From: an uncultured Oscillospiraceae bacterium | GTDB taxonomy: Bacteria; Bacillota; Clostridia; Oscillospirales; Oscillospiraceae | DNA: 64,000 bases | Assembly (NCBI GenBank): GCA_944385035.1 | Contig: CALWVV010000001.1 | Coordinates: 248,001 to 312,000, forward strand | Direction of reading: 5' to 3' | Shown: positions 6,958 through 15,960 of the stretch, in pieces | Layout: every line of letters starts with the position of its first letter | How positions within the stretch are numbered: the first letter of the stretch is position 1 | The notes under the pieces: generated by a model | What the model saw: only the letters and a program-made list of their open reading frames with translations | The model's database searches: none | Told to the model about the DNA's origin: nothing | Program-made: the position numbers and the translations under genes

Positions 6958-9612
6958 TTACAACAGCTCGCGGCAGCGGCGGATATACCATCCTTTGGCC
7001 AGTGTGACCCAGAGCAAATACAGCAAGACCGCCACGGCCAAAAAGCCGAAGTAGTCAGGGGGCAGCGGGGTAAGCCCCAACAGTTCTCCGGCCTGGGTAA
7101 AGGTCAGGCCCGTAAAGAATAGCGTTCCCAGCAGGGTGACCAGCATCACCGGCCGGGAAGGCCTGCTTTGCAGCAGCGGTACTTTGGGCGTACGCAGCAG
7201 GTGCAGGATAAGCACTTGGGTCCACATGGATTCCAGAAACCATCCCGTCTGAAAAAGGGCAATAAAGCGCAACTCTTCCCCACTCCCGGCCAGGGAGGCA
7301 AAGCTCCCTCCACATACCGTGGGGCACAGGACAAAAAACAAATAGGAAAAGGTCAGGATATCAAAAAAGGAGCTGATTGGTCCGAAAAACCGCATAAAGC
7401 GTCCCAGCGTTCTGCCGGACCACTCCAGCGGCCGGGAACAGGTCTCCTCGTCCACATGGTCCCAGGGCAGAACCAGACACAGAATGTCATAGAGGAGATT
7501 CAGCAGCAAAAGCTGCAGCGATGTCATGGGGAAAAAGGGCAGGCATACACTGGCAATGACGATCGAAAGGATGTTGCCGAAATTGGAAGAAGCCGTGATT
7601 TTGATGTACTTTGACACATTGGCAAAGGCCTTCCGGCCCTCCTGAATCCCTGCTTCCAGCACATTCAGGTCCTTTTTCAGCAGGATCACATCCGCCCCTT
7701 CCTTGACGGCCTCCGCTGCGGTGTCCACCGATATGCCCACATCCGCCTCTGCAATGGCCGGCAGGTCGTTCATACCATCCCCCAAAAAGCCCACCGTGTG
7801 TCCATTGGCCCGAAGAAGCTGCACGACCTGCACCTTCTGTTTGGGCGAAAGCTCTACAAACAGGGTGGTATGTTCTATCCTTATGGGGCGTTCATCCTCT
7901 CCCAACCGCTCCAATTCTCTGCCGGTCAGCGTCTGAGTGGTGTCGATGCCCAGTCTCCGGCAGACCGAAATTGCGATATCTCTGTGATCTCCGGTCAGCA
8001 CCCGCACCCCCACATGGAGTTTCTGTAATTTTTGGATTGCCCCGGCGGCGCTTTCCTTGGGTGCATCAAAAAACGCCAGATATCCCAACAGAATGAAATC
8101 ATGCTCATCTTCTTGTGACAGCGTCACCGTTTTCAGGGGCTTATAGGCCACAGCCAGCACTTTCATCCCGTCTTCCAGCATCTCATCTACAATGGCACGC
8201 ACACTTTCCATTCCGTCGCCGGATATTCTGTGGCGCTCACCCCTATATTCCACCCAGCCGCACCGGCAGCATACTTCCTCAATGCTTCCCTTGATGATCA
8301 GCAGACTTTCTTCCCCATTTCGGACCAAAACGCTGGCAAACCGCCGCTCATAGTCAAAGGGCAGCTCATCCAGCTTTGGGTGTTGGGCTGCCAATTCCTG
8401 GACATACTGTTCTCGGCCCGGCATCTCCCGGTACTGCAGAAGGGCGCTGTCCAGATGGTTTTTGACGCCAGTATGATAAAGGCTGTTCAAATAGGCAAGA
8501 TCCAGAACGTTTCTGCTCTCATTGCCCAGAATATCCATGTAATATTCCAGTGTAATTTTATCTCCCGTCAAGGTGCCGGTCTTATCCACACATAGGACGT
8601 CCATACTGCCGAACCCCTGCATGGCATTGATGTTTTTTACCACAGTCTGCTTTTTCCCCATGGCTGCACTGCCCTTAGCCAGGCAGGCGTTGATGACCAT
8701 AGGGAGCATTTCCGGCGTCAGTCCCACAGCAACAGACAGTGCAAACAGAAAGGCGGAAATCCAGTCGCCTTTGGTCAAACCACAGGCAACCAAAACCACC
8801 GGGACCAGAACTGCCATAAAACGGATGAGCACCCACGCAATGGAATTGGCGCCTTGGTCAAATCCATGTTTCCGGGTGGATTGCGCCGCCGCAAAGCCAC
8901 CATAAACGGTGTCCTCCCCTACGGCCAGTACCACCCCTTCACCGCTGCCGCCCGTGAGGGCCGAACCCATAAAAACGAGATTATGGAACTGGGCATAGGA
9001 CTGGGCCTGTCCGTGAAAAAGAGTTCGGGCGCTCTTTTCCAGGATCTCGCTCTCTCCTGTGATGACCGACTGTGAGACAAACAGATCCTTTGCCGCAGTC
9101 AGCCGAATGTCCGCCGGAACACGGTCGCCGGCAGACAGACGGACCAGATCGCCTACCACCAGCTCAGTGGAAGACACTTTGATCCATTTTCCGCTCCTGC
9201 GCACCAGCACCGTGGAAGCAATCATCCCCGTCAGACGGTCTGCCACATGCTTTGCCCTCAGCTCCTGGGTAAACCGTACTGCACCGCTGATGAGCAGCAT
9301 ACACAGAATAATGACTACAGTAGTGATATTTCGGCTGAAATTAGAGGCCAATACCACATCGGTCAAAAAGGAAATGCATGCCAGTACAAACAGAATAATG
9401 GTAAACGGGTTCAGAAAAGCCCGCCCCAAACGGTAGAGTACCGTATCCGAGGCCCGACCTGAAAGACTGTTTTTTCCATATCGGCTGCGGCTTTCCTCCA
9501 CCTGTTCCTCGCTGTAACCTTGGTTGGAAATGTGAAAATCCCGGAACAGTGTGTCGACATCCATATATGCGTAATCAAGTACACGCCGATGGGCGATAGG
9601 ATTTATGTTCAT
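6958..9612 (-). CDS. Magnesium-type P-type ATPase (P-type IIIB), intact
   Basis: 884 residues with all P-type landmarks: actuator TGES (ITGESEILEK), phosphorylation site DKTGTLT, the TGDH of the nucleotide domain, and the hinge GDGMNDLPAIAEADVGIS. Membrane segments flank these, including the PEMLPM helix typical of MgtA/MgtB. The ATG at 9610-9612 was chosen because GGAGGTGA precedes it; the open frame extends upstream without a start signal. The protein is clearly related to, but diverged from, the broken mgtA downstream, so the organism still has one complete transporter of this class here. Transport of Mg2+ into the cell is known for the family and inferred for this member. Confidence 0.9.
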   Translation of the reverse strand: MNINPIAHRRVLDYAYMDVDTLFRDFHISNQGYSEEQVEESRSRYGKNSLSGRASDTVLYRLGRAFLNPFTIILFVLACISFLTDVVLASNFSRNITTVVIILCMLLISGAVRFTQELRAKHVADRLTGMIASTVLVRRSGKWIKVSSTELVVGDLVRLSAGDRVPADIRLTAAKDLFVSQSVITGESEILEKSARTLFHGQAQSYAQFHNLVFMGSALTGGSGEGVVLAVGEDTVYGGFAAAQSTRKHGFDQGANSIAWVLIRFMAVLVPVVLVACGLTKGDWISAFLFALSVAVGLTPEMLPMVINACLAKGSAAMGKKQTVVKNINAMQGFGSMDVLCVDKTGTLTGDKITLEYYMDILGNESRNVLDLAYLNSLYHTGVKNHLDSALLQYREMPGREQYVQELAAQHPKLDELPFDYERRFASVLVRNGEESLLIIKGSIEEVCCRCGWVEYRGERHRISGDGMESVRAIVDEMLEDGMKVLAVAYKPLKTVTLSQEDEHDFILLGYLAFFDAPKESAAGAIQKLQKLHVGVRVLTGDHRDIAISVCRRLGIDTTQTLTGRELERLGEDERPIRIEHTTLFVELSPKQKVQVVQLLRANGHTVGFLGDGMNDLPAIAEADVGISVDTAAEAVKEGADVILLKKDLNVLEAGIQEGRKAFANVSKYIKITASSNFGNILSIVIASVCLPFFPMTSLQLLLLNLLYDILCLVLPWDHVDEETCSRPLEWSGRTLGRFMRFFGPISSFFDILTFSYLFFVLCPTVCGGSFASLAGSGEELRFIALFQTGWFLESMWTQVLILHLLRTPKVPLLQSRPSRPVMLVTLLGTLFFTGLTFTQAGELLGLTPLPPDYFGFLAVAVLLYLLWVTLAKGWYIRRCRELL

Positions 9613-9636
9613 TGCCTCACCTCCACAGGTCGTTCT

Positions 9637-9645
9637 ATCATACCA
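9637..9645 (-). promoter_or_regulatory. Extended -10 element before the intact Mg ATPase gene
   Basis: TGG followed by TATGAT (minus strand) gives an extended -10 motif 25 bases upstream of the ATG, with no recognisable -35. The predicted untranslated leader is very short, which argues against a riboswitch directly before this gene. Confidence 0.35.
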
Positions 9646-9954
9646 TAGAATCACCTTGCCGTGAGGAATAAAATCCTTGCTTTTTTCTTGCTTCTTCCAT
9701 CTGTCTGGACCCTGTCCCCCATCAAGCAACGCCTGCTAACGAAAAAATGTACCAGCCGTCAATGTACCACGCCAGCTCAGAGCAGCTCTCTTTTCACAGT
9801 TATAGAGGGGGATACCTTTATGGTACCCCCCTCTGATTTATCACGATTTCCGTACACTAAGTGTCTTATTCCTGCTGTAAATTCCGCCCTGTCCGTCCAT
9901 ACCTGGTCCACCGGACAGAGAAAACGGGCGGTCACCTTGGACGTCGCCATACCA
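9646..9954. other. Intergenic stretch with one hairpin and no gene
   Basis: The only structure seen is an inverted repeat at 9804-9834: a 13-bp stem with one mismatch and a 5-base loop, not followed by a T tract on either strand. No M-box (ykoK) consensus could be recognised by eye. The remainder shows no coding signal. Confidence 0.4.
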
Positions 9955-10512
9955 TTACCCCTTCTTCGGTTTCTGGCTGCGTTTCAGCCCGATTCCCCGG
10001 CGGTCCGCCGCCTCCTGAAGCAGCTCTGCAGCGGCAAGGGCCCGTTCCCTGACCGCCTGCTCACCCGGTTTTGCCCGGCTGTCCAGAGCGGCCATTACAA
10101 AGCGCAAATCCTCCAAGGGCAGGAGATAAACTGCCGTGCTGAACAGGGTCTTGCGGCGGCCATCGTTGTAATGGGCCAGAAGTTTTTCTAAAATTGCCCG
10201 TTTTTCTTCCAACTGGGCCAGGTAAGCGCCCAATCCCAGCTTCTCGGCCTGGGCAATGTCCTGCTTCCGGTTCCGGTGTGGGACAAAGGAATCCCCATCG
10301 TCAAAGCTCTCGTAGTGAGAGCAGGGATACTTCGGGCACTGCCAACAAAAGGAAATGCTGCCATGCTCCAGAGAACAGCGGGCTTTCGCACAGCTTTGAT
10401 TTCCTGCTCCACCCCCGCAGCCGGGACAGTAGCCGCCCAGGTGCATGGAACACAGGACACAGTTGAGACCACATAGGGAAAAGCGGGGTTCCGTACGGGT
10501 AAAGCCTTTCAT
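9955..10512 (-). CDS. DUF3795 family Cys-rich protein
   Basis: 185 residues. The first 70 contain ten or more cysteines in CGLNCVLCSMH, CPGCGGG, CAKARC and CWQCPKYPCSHY clusters, the pattern of DUF3795 proteins, which probably bind metal or iron-sulfur. The rest is helical and charged (KKRAILEKLLAHYNDGRRKT-like) with no recognised catalytic motif. It follows the alpha/beta hydrolase gene by 60 bases on the same strand, so the two may share a transcript. The function is unknown. Confidence 0.75.
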   Translation of the reverse strand: MKGFTRTEPRFSLCGLNCVLCSMHLGGYCPGCGGGAGNQSCAKARCSLEHGSISFCWQCPKYPCSHYESFDDGDSFVPHRNRKQDIAQAEKLGLGAYLAQLEEKRAILEKLLAHYNDGRRKTLFSTAVYLLPLEDLRFVMAALDSRAKPGEQAVRERALAAAELLQEAADRRGIGLKRSQKPKKG

Positions 10513-10572
10513 AGTACCCTCCTGAGCGGAGCGCCTGCAGGCACTCCGCTTTTCTGTCTAGGATTCTTCTGT

Positions 10573-11286
10573 CTACCGTGAAAGGAAGGCTTTGATGGCC
10601 TCCACGGTCTGCTTTTGCTGCTCCTGGGCGGAAATGGCTGCGGGAAGATCCCCTTTCTGTGGGCCGTAGTTGCCGAACTGGGCGTGGTTTCCGCCCTGGA
10701 TTTCCACAATGTTCTCCGTGTAGTCGATGTGGTCCTCCACGCTCTGGTTGAGGGAGCCATAAATAGTCAGGGCCTTTTCATCCGGGTAATCGCCGTAGAT
10801 ATAGGCTCCCATCAGAATAAGCCCATCAATTTGTTCTGGATGGTCAGAGGCAAACTTGGACGCCATAGCGCCGCCCATGGAGTGTCCGGCCACATACCAA
10901 TGCTGGATTTCAGGGAACGCGGCAATCACCTTTTCTGCCGCATTGGCATCAAAAATTGCCATACGGAAGGGCATGTGTACCAAAATACAGGTAACTCCGG
11001 TCTGTCGAATCTGATCCAGCAGAGGCAGGTAAGCCTCCGCCTCCACCTTGGCGCCGGGATAAAAAATGATAGCAGTATCGGTGGGATAGGCAGGAGATAA
11101 CATCGTCAGATTGTCCTGTACCGTGATCCCGCCGCCCTGGTTCATCACCGCAAGCGCCGACTCCTCCGCCCGGTAGTAGTCAGACACATACCAGAAAAAT
11201 ACGCCCGCCAAAATGGCCAACATCAGAAGAAGTATCCCGCCGGCAGCAAGCCACCTTTTACGCCGGGGCATTGGCTTTGTGCGCAT
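10573..11286 (-). CDS. Membrane-anchored alpha/beta hydrolase
   Basis: About 237 residues. An N-terminal membrane anchor (AAGGILLLMLAILAGVFFWYV) is followed by an alpha/beta hydrolase domain with the nucleophile elbow GHSMGG near residue 135 and a likely catalytic His in GGNHAQFGNY near 200. The family of carboxylesterase-like exported hydrolases fits, and the substrate is unknown. Two start codons lie close together (11290-11292 and 11284-11286); the second has better spacing from the GAGGTG site. A good promoter is visible at 11423-11451. Confidence 0.82.
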   Translation of the reverse strand: MRTKPMPRRKRWLAAGGILLLMLAILAGVFFWYVSDYYRAEESALAVMNQGGGITVQDNLTMLSPAYPTDTAIIFYPGAKVEAEAYLPLLDQIRQTGVTCILVHMPFRMAIFDANAAEKVIAAFPEIQHWYVAGHSMGGAMASKFASDHPEQIDGLILMGAYIYGDYPDEKALTIYGSLNQSVEDHIDYTENIVEIQGGNHAQFGNYGPQKGDLPAAISAQEQQKQTVEAIKAFLSR

Positions 11287-11422
11287 GACCATATCACCTC
11301 ATTACTCCTTCTGGGACAGATCCGCCCAGGCGGTATCACGGCGCCGTCCGGCCGCAGCCTTTCCCCATTGGATGGCCTGCCGGGAACCTTTGCAGCTGCA
11401 GCGCAGGCACTGGATTGGTCTT

Positions 11423-11451
11423 ATCATACCGTCAGCACCCTGGCCTGTCAA
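11423..11451 (-). promoter_or_regulatory. Sigma-70 promoter of the hydrolase gene
   Basis: On the minus strand a perfect TTGACA (11446-11451) is separated by 17 bp from TATGAT (11423-11428). The predicted 5' leader to the hydrolase start is about 130 bases and shows no known riboswitch pattern. Confidence 0.7.
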
Positions 11452-11566
11452 CGGTGGCCCAGGAAAGGTCAGCCGGAAAGCAGCGCCGGAGAATGACAAT
11501 GATGGGACGTGATCCCACAATCTTAAAGATAATTAAGAAAAAATTCACTGGAAATGCGCTTTTTCC

Positions 11567-11575
11567 TGGTATAGT
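11567..11575 (+). promoter_or_regulatory. Extended -10 element before the YcxB-like gene
   Basis: TGG followed by TATAGT forms an extended -10 about 50 bases upstream of the ATG at 11624. No clear -35 hexamer was found at 16-18 bp. Confidence 0.4.
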
Positions 11576-11623
11576 AGTGCCCACGTTGAAAAACTTACTG
11601 CCGTTACTGTCTGGGAGGTACCT

Positions 11624-12139
11624 ATGGAATTTACTTGTCATACTACGTACGACCAAAAAGCGCTGTCCGCCATGGCACGGGCCGTTCGAAAAACAATCCA
11701 AGCCAAACGAAACCGTTTGATCCACCTTAACACCTGGATCATGATCGGGCTTCTCCTGGTATCCCTCTGGCTGTGCTGGGGCGATATCTGGCAAACTGCG
11801 CTCCATTGCACGGTCATTGCCGCGCTGCTGTTGATCAGCCGGAACGAGGACCGCATCAATGCCTTTTTTGCAAAGCGCAAAGCTATGCCGGGCACCGATG
11901 CTGCAAACACCACATTTTTCTCCGATTGCTTTCTGACAAAGTCTGACGCAGCGGAGTCAAAATGGCAGTACGATAAGATCCTCGCACTGGCAGAGACCAA
12001 GGATTATCTCGTTTTCGTAGTGGGGAAAAATCACGCGCTGGCAGTGGAAAAGGCAACACTGAAAGGGGGCAGCATCCCTGAATTCTGCCGTTTCATCGAA
12101 GAAAAGTCCGGGCGGAAAATTCAGAACGTCGGAGGCTAA
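11624..12139 (+). CDS. YcxB-like membrane protein
   Basis: 171 residues. Two adjacent membrane helices (LNTWIMIGLLLVSLWLCW and TALHCTVIAALLLISR) precede a cytoplasmic domain containing FFSDCFLTKSDAAESKWQYDKI and the DYLVFVVGKNHALAV strand pair, the layout of YcxB-like (YcxB C-terminal domain) proteins. GGGAGGTAC precedes the ATG. Molecular function is unknown for the family. The next gene starts 6 bases after the stop, so the pair is co-transcribed. Confidence 0.75.
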   Translation: MEFTCHTTYDQKALSAMARAVRKTIQAKRNRLIHLNTWIMIGLLLVSLWLCWGDIWQTALHCTVIAALLLISRNEDRINAFFAKRKAMPGTDAANTTFFSDCFLTKSDAAESKWQYDKILALAETKDYLVFVVGKNHALAVEKATLKGGSIPEFCRFIEEKSGRKIQNVGG

Positions 12140-12145
12140 CGGAAT

Positions 12146-12514
12146 ATGAAATCAGGGAAAAAAATTGCGATTCTGGGCTGTCTGACCGTTGCCGCTGGCA
12201 CTGCCGCCTGCTGGCACTGGATGATCCGGATGCCGCTGAAGGAATTTACCCGGTATGCTCTCTATATGGCGGTCATGGACGATGAAATCTGCCGCAACGA
12301 GCTGGAAGGCCATCTGATTGGGGACGATGTCATTACCTTTCCTTCTAAGGCAGAAACCCTTCAAGAGCGGTATCATCTCTTCCTGCAGATGAACCGGGCG
12401 AAAAGCCGCCAGCAGATTCAGAAGGAAATTACGGAAATGGAACAGCGGCTCCAGCAATCCCGGCAGTACATCGGCCAGCCCAAAGAGCAGCTGGAGGTGG
12501 AATTTTCCGGATAA
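12146..12514 (+). CDS. Hypothetical single-pass membrane or secreted protein
   Basis: 122 residues: a short basic N-terminus, one hydrophobic segment (IAILGCLTVAAGTAACWHWM) and a mainly helical, Glu/Gln-rich C-terminal half (KEITEMEQRLQQSRQ) likely to form a coiled coil. There is no lipobox in the right place and no family was recognised. It is translated from the same message as the YcxB-like gene and is convergent with the diguanylate cyclase gene, with only 23 bases between the stops. Confidence 0.55.
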   Translation: MKSGKKIAILGCLTVAAGTAACWHWMIRMPLKEFTRYALYMAVMDDEICRNELEGHLIGDDVITFPSKAETLQERYHLFLQMNRAKSRQQIQKEITEMEQRLQQSRQYIGQPKEQLEVEFSG

Positions 12515-12537
12515 ACGGGGAACGGTACGCGTTGCAT

Positions 12538-14121
12538 TCATAGATCTGCGGCATGGCATTTCATCTGACTCTTATTCTGGTACATATTGGCATCTGCTTC
12601 GCGGAACATTTGCTCAATGGTCGCATCCTGTCCCATGGTATACCCCACAGCCAGCGACAGCGGAAAGGAACGTGTCAGATTTCTGCGGCTGATGCACAGT
12701 TCCAATTCCGATAGCGCTTTGCTCACCTGGGACTCGGTCATGTTTTGCAGCAGTATCACAAATTCATCACCGCCCATGCGGTAGCATCGGCCCAGAGAGT
12801 CAAAAACCGACAGAATACACTCAGCGGCAGTACAAATCAGCTCATCTCCGGCCGAATGCCCCATGGTATCATTCACCTGTTTCAGATTGTTGATGTCCAA
12901 AACAATACAGGCGCTGAGGCCTTTCAGGATGGGGAACTGCCGAACCCGTTCTTCAAATGCTGTACGGCTATCAAGCTGTGTCATCAGGTCCGTGTTGGCC
13001 ATCTTCTGATAGTAAGACATCTGGGAGGACTTGACCATTTCCTGGTACACATAGCCAATGGATACTGCCAGCAGCGACACCACAAGCAGCAGTGCGCCGA
13101 CGCTGAAATAAATAAGATACAGCCGCTTTCCCCACAGGTAATAGTCCAGAAATCCCATTGCACAGCAGCAGCCGAGGGCGCCAAAACCACTTAGCATCAG
13201 GCGTGCCTCCCGATGGAATTGGGAATGGAGCCAGGACACCAGAAGGCGCAGCAGGGACAACAGCGTTACGATCATCAGTATATGGGTCAGGGGCAGCATC
13301 TCATGGAACTGGGCCACGCCCAGGACCTGCAGCAGACCGCAGATACAGAGGTTCAGCAGGTGGAGCCAATAGATCAGGCGCAGCAGACGGCTATCCTTAT
13401 CCATCATGCTGCGATAGAACTGGATCATAAAAAGCGGCATGGCCATAAAGGCGTACATAGCCAATACATACATGATCGCACCGCTGATGTGGACCATCTG
13501 GAGCACCGCTGAATCCATGGATATCCACAAACTCACCAGCAGCACCAGCGCGCTGAGATACCGCAGCGTCCGAAGGCGTTTCGCTCCAAAGGCGGTGCTG
13601 GCTCCCAGAGACAGCAGACCGATGAGAATGCCAAGCAGCAGAAACAGCCCTGAAAATATCAGGGTGGCAGCGTTGGTATTGCGGTAGTGAAGGATGAGAT
13701 CACTGTAATCGCCCACCAGAACCGTTAGCTCTTCGGAGGGTGCGGACACCTTGAGAATGTGTCCCGCCAGTTCCTTGTCAGGCAGCGAGATCCAGTGTAT
13801 CATCCCGCCGTGGTCGAATGTACCGGGGATGTATTCCTGCAGGAGTACTCCGTCCAGATATACGGAATAAGGGGTCCGCTTGGCAGTGACGGCACAAACA
13901 GGCTGGCCCCAGCGGTCATCTGACAGCAACTTCTGATAAATGGTGTCGGCCCCATCCTCAGCCGGGCCCACCGGCTTGATTTGCATCAGCTGCGGATGCA
14001 GTTCGGGTTGACAGCACACGGGGGCACGCAGGGCGAAAAAGAATATGACAAAAAAGCCCGCCAGAGCCAAAACGCTAAGAAAACAGGATATTAGAAAGGA
14101 ATCATGGCGTATTTTTGGCAT
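12538..14121 (-). CDS. Membrane diguanylate cyclase (sensor plus GGDEF)
   Basis: 527 residues from ATG 14119-14121, which has an AGGAGG site at good spacing. One N-terminal helix is followed by an extracytoplasmic region (about residues 35-160), then about seven or eight membrane helices in the manner of 7TMR-DISM receptors, then a GGDEF domain at about 360-525. The active-site loop reads YRMGGDEF at about 448-452 and looks catalytically competent, so the enzyme should make c-di-GMP from two GTP. The inhibitory RxxD site is not present at the expected position upstream. It lies 3 kb from the type IV pilus operon, whose PilB has a c-di-GMP motif. Confidence 0.88.
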   Translation of the reverse strand: MPKIRHDSFLISCFLSVLALAGFFVIFFFALRAPVCCQPELHPQLMQIKPVGPAEDGADTIYQKLLSDDRWGQPVCAVTAKRTPYSVYLDGVLLQEYIPGTFDHGGMIHWISLPDKELAGHILKVSAPSEELTVLVGDYSDLILHYRNTNAATLIFSGLFLLLGILIGLLSLGASTAFGAKRLRTLRYLSALVLLVSLWISMDSAVLQMVHISGAIMYVLAMYAFMAMPLFMIQFYRSMMDKDSRLLRLIYWLHLLNLCICGLLQVLGVAQFHEMLPLTHILMIVTLLSLLRLLVSWLHSQFHREARLMLSGFGALGCCCAMGFLDYYLWGKRLYLIYFSVGALLLVVSLLAVSIGYVYQEMVKSSQMSYYQKMANTDLMTQLDSRTAFEERVRQFPILKGLSACIVLDINNLKQVNDTMGHSAGDELICTAAECILSVFDSLGRCYRMGGDEFVILLQNMTESQVSKALSELELCISRRNLTRSFPLSLAVGYTMGQDATIEQMFREADANMYQNKSQMKCHAADL

Positions 14122-14257
14122 GAACAACCTCCTGCTTTTCAGAACCGAAATGCAAAAATTTGCATGATAATTCAAACTTCACACAAGTGAACGGATAACG
14201 TTTCAAGGTAAAAGCATGGTCAGCGGATGTGTGGGGCGTTATAAATACCACATGTTC

Positions 14258-15535
14258 CTACAACACCAATCTCAACCGGAACCAGCCGTCTGTTAGGTCA
14301 AACTGACAGACGGCTCCGTTTTTGCGGCAAAAAGCAGAGATGGACTGCACACCCAAGCCATGCCCTTCCTGTTTGGCCATTGGCAGCCCACTGGCATCGA
14401 AGGAGATATTGCCGCTGTAAGGGTTGGAAATTTCCAGCATGATGCTGGGAGTACCCACCATCTTGCAGCGGATATGCCGCTGCTCCTGGGGCAGAGTCAG
14501 ATTGGCGTGGATGGCATTTTCCAGGGCGTTGGCCACGACGATGGCCAGTTCACCCTCATCTACTGGGAGGGTGTCGGGGAGGGCAATGTTCGTCTCCAAT
14601 GAGATACCCTGGTTTTTTGCCTGGTCAAAGTAGGAGGAGAATACTGCGTCCAGCACCGGCGGGCGACACCAGCGGATCTCCTTTTTTTCGTCCAGACGCT
14701 TCCGGGCGGCATCCAAAAACTCCAGTGCAGCCTCCTGGTCACCCTGTACCACCAATTCTGTGACAGCCTGGAGCTGATGGCGCAGATCATGGCGCTGGAT
14801 GCGAATGCCCTCCTCCACTTCTTTCACTCTCTGCACTTTCTCCTTCAGGGCCGTAATCTGCACCTCCAGCAGTGCGGTACTCTGCCGCTCCAGCTGAATA
14901 TGGTACTGAGCCAAAAGGCTTTTGAATACGGCGATATACACAAAGATCAGAGGGACGACAGCTGCGTAGACGTAGAGTCTCTGGGCATTGTTTTCCAGAT
15001 AGCTGCTTGGCCAAGCCGCCACGAGAATGAGATAGATGCAGTACACACAGGGGATGAGGGTAAGCACTCCCCATCGGGTAGGAATGATTTTGATAAGCCT
15101 GCGAAAGGGTTGCCGCAGAAAACGCCATTCCAGATAGATGACCGTAAAATAGAATCCGCACATCAGCAGGACGTTCACAAGCAAGGAAAGGCCCAGAGAC
15201 TCCGTCAGCCAACGGATCATGGAGACTGACAATGTGGAGACCATAATCTGGGTCATGTAGTTGAACACCGCCTGCGCGGGGGTATCGGTGGCCGCCCAGT
15301 ATGTAAGGATCGTGGCGGGGATAGAAATGGTGAGAAAAAACAGGCGAAGCAGCAGCAGTTCTCCACCGAGCGAGAGTAAAACCAAGCTGGAACCAGCTGC
15401 CCAAAGGCTGTAAACCGCCAAAATCAGCAGCAGCTTTCTGCGGCTAAAGCGAAATTCCGTCAGGCTTGCCATCATCCCCACGGTCATCACTGTAATAAAG
15501 AAGGTGCGGAAAACGAGAAAAAGCATATTTGTCAT
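14258..15535 (-). CDS. AgrC-like sensor histidine kinase (GHKL), orphaned
   Basis: 425 residues: about six membrane helices in the N-terminal 200, a dimerisation helix containing RHDLRHQL with the phospho-acceptor His, and a GHKL ATPase with N-box ALENAIHANL and G-box GHGLGVQSI. From the His box to the C-terminus it is closely similar to the kinase at 38736-40019, while the sensor halves differ, so the two are paralogues with separate input. The start codon overlaps the stop of a residual LytTR regulator fragment as ATGA, showing that a full response regulator once preceded it. It may now signal to the intact regulator at 40031-40780. Confidence 0.88.
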   Translation of the reverse strand: MTNMLFLVFRTFFITVMTVGMMASLTEFRFSRRKLLLILAVYSLWAAGSSLVLLSLGGELLLLRLFFLTISIPATILTYWAATDTPAQAVFNYMTQIMVSTLSVSMIRWLTESLGLSLLVNVLLMCGFYFTVIYLEWRFLRQPFRRLIKIIPTRWGVLTLIPCVYCIYLILVAAWPSSYLENNAQRLYVYAAVVPLIFVYIAVFKSLLAQYHIQLERQSTALLEVQITALKEKVQRVKEVEEGIRIQRHDLRHQLQAVTELVVQGDQEAALEFLDAARKRLDEKKEIRWCRPPVLDAVFSSYFDQAKNQGISLETNIALPDTLPVDEGELAIVVANALENAIHANLTLPQEQRHIRCKMVGTPSIMLEISNPYSGNISFDASGLPMAKQEGHGLGVQSISAFCRKNGAVCQFDLTDGWFRLRLVL

Positions 15536-15600
15536 AGCAAATGCTCCTCCAGGCAGTAATTTCCCCAGGTCTTCTTAAACTCCGTCACCCAACCCTCGCA
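15532..15600 (-). pseudogene. C-terminal remnant of a LytTR response regulator
   Basis: The frame ending at the TGA over the kinase start encodes TEFKKTWGNYCLEEHLL. This matches the end of the intact regulator at 40031-40780, which has TEFKKAWGNYWLTEIDKL. Upstream of about 20 codons the similarity disappears and no receiver domain is present. The layout (regulator, then kinase) is the same in both loci, so this is the stub of a deleted partner gene. Confidence 0.65.
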
Positions 15601-15672
15601 GGCTTCGACTGTGGCATACGCAAGGCTGGAAGCGAAAAGGAATCATCCACATGAGGAATTCTTTTCGCCGTT

Positions 15673-15849
15673 TTATAACTGGAGCTGTACACTTTTTGTT
15701 GGACGCTCCACCAGAACGATTTGAGGGACAATTTGTGCGCTCGTTTTAGCATGGCGTAAACACACAGCACAGGTACAGAAACATACGGTTCCACCCGGCT
15801 GTTCGATATACCGTACAGACCAGCAATCATGTCCACACTGTGGGCACAT
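15673..15849 (-). CDS. Possible small zinc-ribbon protein
   Basis: A 58-residue frame begins MCPQCGHDCWSV and contains further cysteines in CFCTCAVC, giving a CxxC plus CxCxxC arrangement that could bind zinc. The ribosome site is weak and the C-terminal half looks unconstrained, so this may be a chance or decaying frame. It occupies most of the 360-base gap between the pilus operon and the kinase remnant. Confidence 0.3.
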   Translation of the reverse strand: MCPQCGHDCWSVRYIEQPGGTVCFCTCAVCLRHAKTSAQIVPQIVLVERPTKSVQLQL

Positions 15850-15960
15850 TTTTCCCGTTTCATTTCCATAAATATAAATAGAAATCGTTCTCCTTATCCT
15901 CAAATTCTATATCTTCTGCTTGCGTATAAGGAAGAAATCCTTTGCCGTTCAACTTCCCCT

